From: Streptomyces sp. NBC_01341
GTDB lineage: Bacteria > Actinomycetota > Actinomycetes > Streptomycetales > Streptomycetaceae
Direction of reading: 5' to 3'
Assembly: GCF_035946055.1 (NCBI RefSeq)
Contig: NZ_CP108364.1
Location: forward strand, 7,068,001-7,132,000
DNA length: 64,000 nucleotides
Of the stretch, positions 42,510 to 52,154 are shown piece after piece. The number at the start of each line of letters is the position of its first letter. Positions within the stretch are counted from its first letter, which is position 1. The notes beneath the pieces are model-generated. The model had not been told where the DNA came from, searched no databases, and saw nothing but the letters and a program-made list of their open reading frames with translations. Position numbers and translations under genes: made by a program.

Positions 42510-44424
42510 CACCTCCGCGCCGGCGGAGACCCCCGGGCGCCCCGGAACCACCGCGCGGGCCGGGTCCGCGCGCCGCTTCGCCGAAGCTCTGAACGGCGCC
42601 CTCCGCGAGGTCGCTCCCACCGCGCCCCCGGTGACGGTGGTTCCGCTCGGCGTCCGCGACGCGTACACCGCGCAGGACGCCGCCCCGGCGCAACGCGGAG
42701 CCGTGCCCGTCCACCTGTACGGACGGCAGGTGCTGGTCGGGCCCCGGCCCAGCGACGGCCGGGCGGCCGGCTGCGGGACGTGTCTGGCCCGCCGATGGCA
42801 GGGCGTGCGCTCGGTGCCGCTGCGTGAAGGTCTCGAACTGCGCGCCGGCACACGGTCGGTTGGCGAGTGGCCGTACGCCACGCCCTTCGCCGCGGCCGCC
42901 GTGGCCGCGCTCCTGGCCGGCCTCGCCTGCGCGGATCCGGACCCGGGGCCGTACCCCACGGTGTATCTGGTGGACCTGGACGGCATGACCGTACGCAGTC
43001 ACCCCCTGGTGCCCGACCCGGAGTGCCCCGACTGCGGGACGCCCCGACCGGACACCGCCGAGGGCGCCGTCCACGCCCCCCAGGCATCGCCCAAGTACCG
43101 TCCCGGCACCTTCCGGGTGCGGCGGATCGAGGACTACCGGCTGCCCCTCGACGCCTACGCCAATCCGCACTGGGGCGCGCTCGGCCCGTCCGTCATCTGC
43201 GACGTGGCCTCCACCACCACCTCCGCGACCGTCGGCTGCTTCTCCACCCGCTCCGGGGAGTACCTGCGCGAAACCTTCTGGGGCGGCCACGCGGGCACCT
43301 TCGCGCACAGTCAGCGCATCGGTGTCCTGGAGGGGCTGGAGCGCTACGCCGGGATGCGTGCCCGGGCGAAGACCACCCGGCTCACCGCGTCGCTGGACGA
43401 CCTCGGTCCCGACGCCGTCGACCCCCGCGAAACCGGGCTGTACTCCCAGGAGTTCCACCGCGCCAACCCCCGGGTGCGCCCCTTCACCCCGGACCGGGAG
43501 ATCCCCTGGGTGTGGGGCTGGTCCCTGCGGGACGCCAAGCCGCGCCCCGTCCCCGAGATCCTGGCCTACTACCACGCCCCAGGGCTGGAGAACCGCTTCG
43601 TCCAGGAGAGCTCCAACGGCTGTGCCTCCGGCGGCAGCACCGAGGAGGCGGCCTACTTCGGACTGATGGAGGTCGTGGAGCGCGACGCCTTCCTGCTCGC
43701 CTGGTACGGGCAGGTGCCGCTCCGGGAGATCGACCCCGTGACCAGCGCCCGCCCCGCCACCCGGCACATGGTGGACCGGCTCGCCATGTACGGCTACCGG
43801 GCCCGTTTCTTCGACACCCGGATCAGCTTCCCCGTGCCTGTCGTCACCGCCGTCGCCGAGCGATTCGACGGGGGAGTGGGCCGCATGTGCTTCGGGGCCG
43901 GTGCGGGGCTCGACCCGGAGTCCGCGCTGGACTCCGCGCTCTGCGAGATAGCGACCGACTCGGTGAACCTGGTCGGCCGCACCCGGCGCGACGAGTCCAG
44001 GCTGCGCGCCATGGCAGCCGACTTCGACCGGTTCACCACCCTGCACGACCACCCGCTCGCCTACGGTGTCCCGGAGATGGGGCGGCACGCGGACTTCCTG
44101 CTGCGCCAGGAAGCCCCGCAACCCGCGCTCGCCGTCGCGGACCTGGCGTGGCCGGACGCCGGCGGCGCCCCCGCCTCCACGGACCTGCGCGAGGACCTGC
44201 TGCGTGCGGTCGGCGCCGTCACCGCCGCCGGGTACGACGTCGTCGTGGTCGACCAGACCCTGCCCGAGCAGCGCGCGGTCGGGCTGCACACGGTGAAGGT
44301 CCTGGTGCCGGGCCTCGTCCCCATCGACTTCGGCTGGTCCCGTCAGCGCGCCCGGCGCATGCCCCGGATACGCACCGTCCTCGGGGCCGCCGGCCTCAAT
44401 CCCGCACCGCACCCGTTCCCGTGA
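42499..44424 (+). CDS. YcaO cyclodehydratase 1 (azoline-forming)
   Basis: A 641-residue protein. An N-terminal Zn-binding part (CGTCLARRW and CPDC) precedes the YcaO domain, whose ATP/Mg residues lie in LEGLERYAG, ESSNGCASGGSTEEAAYFGLMEVVERDAFLLAWYG and DFDRFTTLHDHPLAYG. The C-terminus NPAPHPFP carries the PxPxP end needed by azoline-forming YcaOs. It uses ATP to cyclise Cys, Ser or Thr of the precursor to thiazoline or oxazoline. The ATG overlaps the preceding gene. A second YcaO (52903) completes the cluster. Confidence 0.9.
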   Translation: MRADTSAPAETPGRPGTTARAGSARRFAEALNGALREVAPTAPPVTVVPLGVRDAYTAQDAAPAQRGAVPVHLYGRQVLVGPRPSDGRAAGCGTCLARRWQGVRSVPLREGLELRAGTRSVGEWPYATPFAAAAVAALLAGLACADPDPGPYPTVYLVDLDGMTVRSHPLVPDPECPDCGTPRPDTAEGAVHAPQASPKYRPGTFRVRRIEDYRLPLDAYANPHWGALGPSVICDVASTTTSATVGCFSTRSGEYLRETFWGGHAGTFAHSQRIGVLEGLERYAGMRARAKTTRLTASLDDLGPDAVDPRETGLYSQEFHRANPRVRPFTPDREIPWVWGWSLRDAKPRPVPEILAYYHAPGLENRFVQESSNGCASGGSTEEAAYFGLMEVVERDAFLLAWYGQVPLREIDPVTSARPATRHMVDRLAMYGYRARFFDTRISFPVPVVTAVAERFDGGVGRMCFGAGAGLDPESALDSALCEIATDSVNLVGRTRRDESRLRAMAADFDRFTTLHDHPLAYGVPEMGRHADFLLRQEAPQPALAVADLAWPDAGGAPASTDLREDLLRAVGAVTAAGYDVVVVDQTLPEQRAVGLHTVKVLVPGLVPIDFGWSRQRARRMPRIRTVLGAAGLNPAPHPFP

Positions 44425-44468
44425 CGGCCCGTCCGTACCGCACGCCGATTCGAAAGGGGGCCGGCCCC

Positions 44469-46094
44469 ATGGGCTACGCCCACGAGTACGCCGACGCCGT
44501 CCTGCACCGGGGCCGCGTCCCGATGGAACCCGCGGACTTCGTGCCCAACTGGTCCGACGGGCCGCGCAAAGGCAAGTTCTACCCCGGCGTGAGACCCTGC
44601 GCCCTGCCCGACGGCGACGGTCTCCCCGACGTTCCCGTGGCCCGCGGCCTCCTCCCGGCCCTCGTGCCCGCGCCGGATCCCGCCATGGCTCCCGACCCGG
44701 CGGGGTTCACGCTGCCGCTGCTCTCCGCCATGCTCAAGGACTCGTACGGGCTGACCGGCCGCCGCCTCGGCATCCAGGCCAACAGCGACCTGTCCGGTCT
44801 GCCCTTCTACACCCACGCCAACTGGTCGCGGGGCACGGCGGGCGGTGGCGGCCTCTACCCGGTCAGCATCTACTGGGCGGCCGGCCCGTCCGGCCCGCTG
44901 ACTCCCGGCATCCACTACTACGACGTCCAGCGGCACGCCGTGCAACGGCTGCTGACCGGTGACGTCTCGGCGCGGATCCGTGAGGCGCTCGGCCCGGACG
45001 CGCCCGCCGGCGCGCTGGAGACCGACCAGTACCTGATCCTCGGCGTCAAGTACTGGCAGAACACGTTCAAGTACAACAGCTTCTCCTACCACGTGGTCTC
45101 CACCGACCTCGGCACACTCGTCCAGACCTGGCGGATCTGGGCAGGCGCCCGAGGGCTGCGGACCGCGCCGGTCCTGTGGTTCGACGAGTCCCGGCTGAAC
45201 GGCCTGCTCGGGACCGCGGGGGAGGAGGAGGCCGTCTTCGCCGTCGTCCCGCTGCGCTGGGCGACTCCGTCAGGACCGGCGGCGACGGTCGCGGTCCCCG
45301 GGCCCGACCCCGCCGTGCGGCACCGGGACGTGGAACGGTCACGGGCCGTCCTGGACTTCCCGACCGTGCGGGCCATGCACACCGCGACCACCACCCACGC
45401 GGCAGACCGCCCCGCACCCGGCATGCTCGCCCCGGCCGCCGCCCTCCCCGTGCCCGCCGGGGGCACCCGTGTCTCCCTGCCCGCCGCGGCCTTCCCCGGC
45501 GTACCCGTACGCCGGACCCTGCGCGGGCGGCGCAGCAGCTTCGGCCGCTTCGACGCCGGCCGGCCGCTCACCCCGGCCCAGCTCTCGGCCGTCCTCGCGG
45601 CTTGCGCGGCGACCTCGCTGGAGAGCGACGCCGACCCCGACGGCGCTGTGCGGCAGGCGCGGCTCTACGCCTTCGTGAACCATGTGGAGGGCATCGAGCC
45701 GGGCGCGTACGCCTACGACCCGGACACGGGCGAACTGCGCCTCGTCGAAGCCGGCCACCAGGGGGCCTTCCTCCAGGAGAACTACTTCCTGGCCAACTAC
45801 AACCTGGAGCAGGCGGGTGCCGTGCTCGTGCCCACCGTCCGGACCACCGCCGTCCTGGACGCGGTGGGGGACCGCGGCTACCGGCTCGCCGTCGGCACGG
45901 CGGGCGCGGTGGCCCAGACGTTCTACGTGGCCGCAGCCGCCCTCGGGATCGGTGCGGGCGTCGCGCTGGGCTTCGACAACATCTCCTTCATCGAGAAGCT
46001 CGGCCTGGCCGGGGGCGACGAAGCACCCCTGCTGATCATGCCCCTCGGAAACGAACGGCCCCGGCCCGCCGACTTCCGCCACGAGATCGCCTGA
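44469..46094 (+). CDS. SagB-type FMN dehydrogenase (azoline oxidase)
   Basis: A 541-residue protein made of two nitroreductase-like halves, typical of SagB/ThcOx-type enzymes from actinobacterial azole RiPP clusters. Recognisable parts include NWSRGTAGGGGLYPVSIYW in the first half and VRRTLRGRRSSFGRFDAGRPLTPAQLSAVL and TFYVAAAALGIGAGVALGF in the second. It uses FMN to oxidise azolines to azoles. AAAGGGGG precedes the ATG at 44469. Confidence 0.88.
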   Translation: MGYAHEYADAVLHRGRVPMEPADFVPNWSDGPRKGKFYPGVRPCALPDGDGLPDVPVARGLLPALVPAPDPAMAPDPAGFTLPLLSAMLKDSYGLTGRRLGIQANSDLSGLPFYTHANWSRGTAGGGGLYPVSIYWAAGPSGPLTPGIHYYDVQRHAVQRLLTGDVSARIREALGPDAPAGALETDQYLILGVKYWQNTFKYNSFSYHVVSTDLGTLVQTWRIWAGARGLRTAPVLWFDESRLNGLLGTAGEEEAVFAVVPLRWATPSGPAATVAVPGPDPAVRHRDVERSRAVLDFPTVRAMHTATTTHAADRPAPGMLAPAAALPVPAGGTRVSLPAAAFPGVPVRRTLRGRRSSFGRFDAGRPLTPAQLSAVLAACAATSLESDADPDGAVRQARLYAFVNHVEGIEPGAYAYDPDTGELRLVEAGHQGAFLQENYFLANYNLEQAGAVLVPTVRTTAVLDAVGDRGYRLAVGTAGAVAQTFYVAAAALGIGAGVALGFDNISFIEKLGLAGGDEAPLLIMPLGNERPRPADFRHEIA

Positions 46095-46106
46095 CGGGGA
46101 GACCTG

Positions 46107-48878
46107 ATGACCCTTTTGACGTCCGACACCACTCCCCCCGGGACCACCCGGTGGGAGCCGGGAAGGCGTTTCGTGCTCCGGGCCGCCGGACTGCCCGTGG
46201 AGGCGGTCCACGGACTGCGATGCCCCCGCACCCGGCGATGGGCCGACGAGATCCTGGACCGGGAGGAGCGCCTCGCCCGCGACGGTGCCGCGCTGAGCGA
46301 CCTCCTGCACGGGCTGGTCCCGGCCGCAGACGCGGCGGGCGGCACCGCCCGCCGGGCCCTGCTCGCCCTCCGCCGGCAGGTGTACAACAACCGACTGCCC
46401 GCCGACCCCCCGGCCTGCGTACGCCTGGTCGCCGGTCTCGACCGGGCCGCCGGGGACCGCACCTCGGCCTGGCTCGCCGAGCGGGCACTCCATGCCGGCC
46501 GGCTGGAGCGGGGAGCCGCGGTACTGACCGAGGAACTGCAGGTCTCACGGACCGAGTTGCGTACGCACCTGTCCCACGACCGCTTCCGCAAGGGGTTGTT
46601 GCTCGCCTCGCCCGCCCTGGACGCCCGGCTCGACGGCTACCTGAGCGATACGCGGGCCGAACCGGGCGGCCGGATGCGGAAGATCGAGCGGTCCGCGCTC
46701 ACCTACCTCTACCGCACCGCGTGCAAGACCAGCCCCTTCTCCACGCTCACCGCGGTGGCCGCCGGTACCTTCGACGGCGACCCTGCCGACACCGCCGCCG
46801 CCCTGCGGGTCGGCGAGGAGTGGACCAGTCACGTCCGGCTCAGCGTCGTCGCCCTGAACCGGATCGCCGATCTGGTCCTGGCCGACCCGGTGCGACGCCA
46901 GGACCTGCCCGTCGTGCTCTCCCCGGGCTGGGCCCGCGACGCGGACCGCGTGCGCTACGTACGGCAATGGGTGACCGCCGGGGACGACAGCGCCGCTGTG
47001 ACCTTCGACGCCGTACGCGACCGGCTGTTCTACCTCCGTACCAGCGGCACCCTGGAGCGACTGCTCACCTTCTTCGCCGGCCGCGACGGGCTGCGCCACC
47101 GCGACCTCGTCGACTGGCTCCGCGCCGAGCACGGTGCCGAGCGCCCGGAGTGCGAGCGGTACGCCACGGCGCTCCACCAGCTCGGCATGGTCCGGGTGCC
47201 TGGGCTGCGCACCGACGTGCACAGCCCGGACCCGCTGCGCTCCTTCCAGGAGGCCCTGCGCGGGCTGGGGGTGGCCTGGGCCGACTCGGCCGCCGACAGC
47301 CTGGACGGCCCGGCAGCGTGCCTCGCGGCGTACCCGGCCGCCGACGTCCCCACCCGCCGGACGCTGCTGCACACTCTGCGCGAAGGTCTTCTTCAGGCGC
47401 AGAGGGATCTCGGCGCCGCTGAACCGTCCCTGCCGCAGTCCCTGTTGTACGAGGACGTGAGTGCGGGCAGCGACATGGTCTGTCCGCCCGGCCTGCTGGC
47501 CGGCGGAACCGGGCGGGCCCTGCGGGCGGTCGAGGGCATCCTGCCCCTGTTCGACATCACACTGCCCCAGCGCATCACCCTGCGCGGCTTCTTCACCGCC
47601 CGCTACGGGAGCGGCGGACGCTGCGACGACCTGCTCGGGCTGGTCCACGACTTCCACGAGGACTTCTTCGACCAGTACATCTCGTTCACCTCCAAGCGCA
47701 CCGCCTTCGACCGGGACGGTGCCTACGTCCCGGAGGAGAACTGGCTCGGCCAGAGCGCGCTGCGGACCCTGGACGACGCCCGCCGCGGCTTCGTGGCCGG
47801 CATGAGGGAGCTGTGGGCCAAGGACGGGATGGCGGACGAGGTGCAGCTTCCGGACGACCTCCTCGCCTCGGTCACCGGTCAACTCTCGACCATGACAGCC
47901 GACTTCATGCCACAAAGCCACCACATCCAGGTGTCCGGCCCCGTCCCCGGTCGCCCGGACGGGCCCCTGGTCGTCCTCAACCGTTCGTACGGCGGACTCG
48001 CCTTCCCCTTCAGCCGCTTCACCCACGTCTACGACGCCACGGACGGCCCCGCCGAACCCGGTCTCTCCGCCCGGCTCCGGGAAGAGCTGCGCGAACGACA
48101 GCCCCGGGGAGCGGTGTTCGCCGAAGTGACGGGCGGCACGGTCACCAGCAACCTGAACCTGCACGGCCGTATGACGGACTACCAGATCGTGTGCCCAGGA
48201 GAGACGTCCACCGTCCCGGAGGCGGACCGGCTCCACCTCGACGACCTCCTCCTGGTCCACGACGACGCGGCCGACCGCCTCGTGCTGCGCTCGCGCCGGC
48301 TGGACCGCGAGGTCATTCCCGTCTACCTCGGCTACCTCGTCCCGGTGGCTTTGCCGGAGATCCCCCGCACCCTGCTGCTGATGTCGCCCAGCACCATGAC
48401 GCCGAGCGACGTCTGGGGCGGCGTGCCGGAGGCCCCCGCCGTGGACGGCGTCACCCGCCGGCCACGCGTGGCCCACGGTGACGTGGTCATCAGCCGCCGC
48501 AGCTGGACGGCCGACACCACCACCCTCCCCGTCCGCCGCCCCGAGGCGGACGAGGCGCAGTCCTACCTGGACTGGCAGCGCTGGCGCCGCACCCACGGAC
48601 TGCCCGACCAGGTCTTCGCCACGGTCCTCGGGACCAGTGGCCGCACTCCCGGCGCCAAGCCCCTGTACGTGGACTTCGACAGCCCCCTCTGCCTGACCGC
48701 GTTCGACGCCCTCGTCGACCGGACGCCGGGCGCCACGGTGGTCCTGCGCGAGATGCTGCCCACCGAGGAAGGGCTGCATCTGACCTCCGCGCACGGCCGC
48801 CACGTGGCCGAACTGGCCGTAGAGACCTTCACCTCCCGCCCCTCCCGCACCGAGGACGGCCCCACATGCCGGAACTGA
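46107..48878 (+). CDS. LanB-type dehydratase, glutamylation domain protein
   Basis: A 923-residue lantibiotic-dehydratase N-terminal (tRNA-Glu-dependent glutamylation) protein: RKIERSALTYLYRTACKTSPFSTLTAVAAG and QYISFTSKRTAF are typical signature regions, together with NRSYGGLAFPFSRF and LNLHGRMTDYQIV near the C-terminus. It esterifies Ser/Thr of the precursor with glutamate. The elimination domain is a separate gene directly downstream (13-base overlap), the split arrangement of goadsporin and thiopeptide pathways. Confidence 0.9.
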   Translation: MTLLTSDTTPPGTTRWEPGRRFVLRAAGLPVEAVHGLRCPRTRRWADEILDREERLARDGAALSDLLHGLVPAADAAGGTARRALLALRRQVYNNRLPADPPACVRLVAGLDRAAGDRTSAWLAERALHAGRLERGAAVLTEELQVSRTELRTHLSHDRFRKGLLLASPALDARLDGYLSDTRAEPGGRMRKIERSALTYLYRTACKTSPFSTLTAVAAGTFDGDPADTAAALRVGEEWTSHVRLSVVALNRIADLVLADPVRRQDLPVVLSPGWARDADRVRYVRQWVTAGDDSAAVTFDAVRDRLFYLRTSGTLERLLTFFAGRDGLRHRDLVDWLRAEHGAERPECERYATALHQLGMVRVPGLRTDVHSPDPLRSFQEALRGLGVAWADSAADSLDGPAACLAAYPAADVPTRRTLLHTLREGLLQAQRDLGAAEPSLPQSLLYEDVSAGSDMVCPPGLLAGGTGRALRAVEGILPLFDITLPQRITLRGFFTARYGSGGRCDDLLGLVHDFHEDFFDQYISFTSKRTAFDRDGAYVPEENWLGQSALRTLDDARRGFVAGMRELWAKDGMADEVQLPDDLLASVTGQLSTMTADFMPQSHHIQVSGPVPGRPDGPLVVLNRSYGGLAFPFSRFTHVYDATDGPAEPGLSARLREELRERQPRGAVFAEVTGGTVTSNLNLHGRMTDYQIVCPGETSTVPEADRLHLDDLLLVHDDAADRLVLRSRRLDREVIPVYLGYLVPVALPEIPRTLLLMSPSTMTPSDVWGGVPEAPAVDGVTRRPRVAHGDVVISRRSWTADTTTLPVRRPEADEAQSYLDWQRWRRTHGLPDQVFATVLGTSGRTPGAKPLYVDFDSPLCLTAFDALVDRTPGATVVLREMLPTEEGLHLTSAHGRHVAELAVETFTSRPSRTEDGPTCRN

Positions 48879-50008
48879 CCGCCCCCCGCCCCGCCACCGC
48901 CGCCCCGGCCGTCGAGCCTCCGGGGGAGTGGATCGCACTCCACGTCTTCTACGCCGCCAGCCCCCAGCCGATGCTGGTCAACTGCGTCCGCCCGCTGGTG
49001 GACGGGCTGACCGCCGACGGACTTCTCGCGGGCCACTTCTTCATCAACTACTGGCTCGAGGGCCCGCACGTCCGCCTCCGGCTGCGCCCTGCCCGGGCCG
49101 AAGCCGCTCCCGAGGTCAAGCGCCGGGCGGAGGAGGCGCTCACCGCCTTCCTCCGCAGCCGGCCCGCCCTGTACGAGGTCGACTCGGGCTTCCTGAAAGA
49201 CTTCTACAACGCGCTGTTCGACATCGAGTTCCCCGGTGAGGACCGCGCCCGCTTCATGGGCGCGGACGGCCGGATGAACCTGCGGCCGAACAACTCCTTC
49301 ACGCACGAGCCCTACACCCCGGAGTACGCCAAGTACGGCGGCCCGGCCGGGGTCGAACTCGCCGAATGGCACTTCCGGCACTCCAGTGACCTGGTCATCG
49401 ACGCCTTCCGCACCATGAACCTGCACCTGCGGACGGTGCTGCTCGGCACCTCCGCCCAGCTGATGATGGTGATGGCGAGCTGCTTCCTGCCCGAGGAGGA
49501 CCGCCTCGCCGACTACCTGGACAGCTACTACGCCTTCTGGCACCGGGCCTTCCCCGGCACCGGTTTCATCGGTTCCGAGGAGTACGAGGCCACGTACGCC
49601 CGGATGGCTCCCCAGCTGGGGAGCCGGTTCGCCGAGATCCGGGCCGCCGTCCGGAGCGGCGAACCGGGGCGGCTGCCGCGATTCCTGCGCGGGTGGGCGG
49701 AGCACTGCCTCGAACTGCGGGGCCGCGTCGAGGATCTCGCAACCCGGGGTGACCTGGCCTTCCCGGTCCGGGAAGGGCCCGCGCGGGAGGACGCCGGGCA
49801 GGAGCGGGCGGAACCCGCGGGCGCGATTGCGCTGGAGGCGGTCACCCATGTACCCGCCGTGCTGCCCAGGCTCCTGTCCCCGTACATGCACATGACCAAC
49901 AACAGGCTCCATGTGACCATCCGTGACGAGGCCTACCTCTCCTACATGCTCGGCCAGGTCCTGCGCGAGCCGGTCCGGGCGGGCACACCGAAGGCGGCCG
50001 GCGCATGA
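48866..50008 (+). CDS. Dehydratase elimination-domain protein (SpaB_C/thiopeptide-type)
   Basis: A 380-residue protein of the thiopeptide-type bacteriocin biosynthesis family: WIALHVFYAASPQPMLVNCVRPLV, FFINYWLEGPHVRLRLRPA and HMTNNRLHVTIRDEAYLSYML are characteristic. It removes glutamate from Ser/Thr esters to give dehydroalanine or dehydrobutyrine. Its last residues overlap the M50 protease start (ATGA). Confidence 0.88.
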   Translation: MPELTAPRPATAAPAVEPPGEWIALHVFYAASPQPMLVNCVRPLVDGLTADGLLAGHFFINYWLEGPHVRLRLRPARAEAAPEVKRRAEEALTAFLRSRPALYEVDSGFLKDFYNALFDIEFPGEDRARFMGADGRMNLRPNNSFTHEPYTPEYAKYGGPAGVELAEWHFRHSSDLVIDAFRTMNLHLRTVLLGTSAQLMMVMASCFLPEEDRLADYLDSYYAFWHRAFPGTGFIGSEEYEATYARMAPQLGSRFAEIRAAVRSGEPGRLPRFLRGWAEHCLELRGRVEDLATRGDLAFPVREGPAREDAGQERAEPAGAIALEAVTHVPAVLPRLLSPYMHMTNNRLHVTIRDEAYLSYMLGQVLREPVRAGTPKAAGA

Positions 50009-51132
50009 GCGTCACCCCTGGCGTACCCGTCCCCGCTGCCCACAGCGCGGCCCGGGCCTACCGCCCCGTGCTGCGGGCCGGCGTCCGGATCGGCCCGCCC
50101 CTGCTGCGCGGCCCCCGCACCGTGCACCTCATCCGGCACCCCGCGACCGGAGCCGTGTCCGAGGTCGGGACGAGGGAGCACTTCGTCATCTCCCGGCTCG
50201 ACGGCACCAGGAACCTGGACGACCTCGCCCCCGAATACGCCGACCGCTTCGGCCGCCGCCTCGCCGAGGAGAGCTGGAACCGGCTCCTGGGCCTCCTCGG
50301 CGCACGCGGGCTGCTGGACGGCGCCCCCGACCCGCCGTCCCCGGCACCCTCCCCGGCTCCTGCCGGCACCTTCTGGCGCGGCACGCGCCGCATGGTCGCC
50401 GACGCCGACGCGACCACCGCGCGGCTGCACCGGGCGCTGCGCCCCCTGCTGCACCGCACGATCCAGCTGCCGCTGCTGGCCGCCGTGCTGGCCATGGTGC
50501 TGGTTCTCGCCCTCCACGCGGGTGAACTCGGCTACGGCGTAGTCGAGTTGATCCGCCAACCGGTCGTCCTGGGGGCCGTCGCGCTGTTCCTGTGGTTCAG
50601 CATCACCGTCCACGAACTGGCCCACGGCGTCGCCGCCCAGCACTTCGGCGGGCATGTCGCCGAGATCGGACTGCGGTGGCGGTTCCCGGCCGCGATGCTG
50701 TACTGCACCGTCGACGACTACCTCTTCATCCCCGGCCGCCACGCCAAACTCGTGATCGCCGGGGCCGGCGCGTACGTCAACCTGGTCCTGCTGCTGCCGT
50801 TCGCCGTGTGGTGGTCCACGCTCCCCGGCGGCGACCCGGCCCGACTCCTGCTCGCCGGACTGCTGCTGCTCGGCAGCATCCAGGCGCTGAGCAACCTCGT
50901 CCCGCTCCCCCCTTTGGACGGCTACCGCATGCTCGGCCACCTCCTCGGCACCGCTCACCTCGCGCCTGAGGCGCGGACCTACCTGACCATGCGCCGGACC
51001 GGCTCGGAGCGGGCCTCCGCCTACCCCCGCCGCGCCCGGCTGATCTACACGGCGTACGGCATCGGGTCGGCACTCCTGCTCCTGCTCGCCGTGACCGGCA
51101 CCTGCGCGGTGGCGCTCCTGCTGCTCACCTGA
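50005..51132 (+). CDS. M50-type membrane metalloprotease with PqqD-like N-terminus
   Basis: A 375-residue integral membrane protein. An N-terminal part (RTVHLIRHPATGAVSEVGTREHFVISRLDGTRNLDDLAPEYADRFGR) looks like a PqqD/RRE-type winged helix. It is followed by about six helices with the zinc motif HELAHG and PPLDGYR (LDG motif) as in site-2 proteases. A leader-cleaving or export-linked protease of the RiPP is the natural inference, because the operon has no other protease; the N-terminal domain could dock the leader. Confidence 0.83.
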   Translation: MSVTPGVPVPAAHSAARAYRPVLRAGVRIGPPLLRGPRTVHLIRHPATGAVSEVGTREHFVISRLDGTRNLDDLAPEYADRFGRRLAEESWNRLLGLLGARGLLDGAPDPPSPAPSPAPAGTFWRGTRRMVADADATTARLHRALRPLLHRTIQLPLLAAVLAMVLVLALHAGELGYGVVELIRQPVVLGAVALFLWFSITVHELAHGVAAQHFGGHVAEIGLRWRFPAAMLYCTVDDYLFIPGRHAKLVIAGAGAYVNLVLLLPFAVWWSTLPGGDPARLLLAGLLLLGSIQALSNLVPLPPLDGYRMLGHLLGTAHLAPEARTYLTMRRTGSERASAYPRRARLIYTAYGIGSALLLLLAVTGTCAVALLLLT

Positions 51133-51176
51133 CCGGCCCGCGCGACCGCCCCCGAACCGAAGGAACCACGCAGCAC

Positions 51177-52154
51177 ATGAGTGAGGAAGAGGCCATGCGA
51201 CCCACACCCGCCACCGTCCACGTGCAGGGGGTCTCCAAACGGTACGGGGACCGGCAGGCCGTCGACGACGTGTCCCTCGACATCAGCCGGGGCGAGTTCT
51301 TCGGGCTCCTCGGCCCCAACGGAGCAGGTAAGTCCACCCTGGTGGAGATCATGGAAGGGCTGCGCCACGCCGACACGGGCTCCGTCGCACTTTTCGGTGA
51401 GTCCCCGTGGCCCCGCAACACCGCCCTGCTGCCCCGCATCGGCATACAGACCCAGTCCTCGGCCTTCTTCGTGCGGCAGACCGCCCGCGAGCACCTGCGT
51501 ACCGTCGCCGCGCTCTACGGAGCCTCGCGGGCGGCGGCCGAGGCGGCTCTCGACTCCGTGGGGCTCACCGGGCAGCGCGACGTCCAGGTGGAGAAGCTCT
51601 CCGGCGGCCAGCGCCAGCGCCTCGCCATCGCCTCCGCGCTGGTCCACGGTCCCGAGCTGATCTTCCTGGACGAGCCGACCGCCGCGCTGGACCCGCAGGC
51701 CCGGCGCGACCTCTGGGACGTACTGCGCGCCCTGAAGGCGCAGGGCCGCACCATCGTCTACACCACGCACCACCTGGACGAGGCGGAGGAGCTCTGCGAC
51801 CGCATCGCCATCCTGGTGGACGGCCGGATCGTCGTCACCGACAGTCCGCACAACCTCGTGGACGCCTCCCGGGCCCCGAGCCGGCTCCTGCTGCCGCTCG
51901 GCCGGCTGGACGAGCGGAAGGCGGCGGCCGTCGCCGGCGTCGACCGGGTCACCGTCCAGGGCGGCTCCCTGGTCCTGGAGACCCGCACCACGGGCCGCGT
52001 GCTCAGCGCCCTCGACCGGCTCGTGGGCCTGGACGGGGTACAGACCCGCACCCCCAGCCTGGAGGACGTCTACCTCGACCTCACCGCCCGAGTCACCCAG
52101 GGCCCGCACACCTCCCGCCCCACCGTCGAGACCACCCCGGAGCGCCAGCCATGA
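51177..52154 (+). CDS. ABC transporter ATP-binding protein (RiPP exporter)
   Basis: A 325-residue ABC ATPase: Walker A LLGPNGAGKSTLVEIM, signature KLSGGQRQRLAIASAL, Walker B LIFLDEPTAALDPQARRD, H-loop YTTHHLDEAEELCDRIAIL, and a C-terminal DrrA-like extension. It pairs with the next gene as an efflux system for the product. An internal ATG at 51195 is a possible alternative start. The stop overlaps the permease start (ATGA). Confidence 0.9.
   Translation: MSEEEAMRPTPATVHVQGVSKRYGDRQAVDDVSLDISRGEFFGLLGPNGAGKSTLVEIMEGLRHADTGSVALFGESPWPRNTALLPRIGIQTQSSAFFVRQTAREHLRTVAALYGASRAAAEAALDSVGLTGQRDVQVEKLSGGQRQRLAIASALVHGPELIFLDEPTAALDPQARRDLWDVLRALKAQGRTIVYTTHHLDEAEELCDRIAILVDGRIVVTDSPHNLVDASRAPSRLLLPLGRLDERKAAAVAGVDRVTVQGGSLVLETRTTGRVLSALDRLVGLDGVQTRTPSLEDVYLDLTARVTQGPHTSRPTVETTPERQP

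Noticed and set aside
40158..42986. Long minus-strand frame opposite the cyclodehydratase partner
   Set aside because: Low-complexity translation, no start signal, and the plus strand encodes a recognised protein with zinc motifs.
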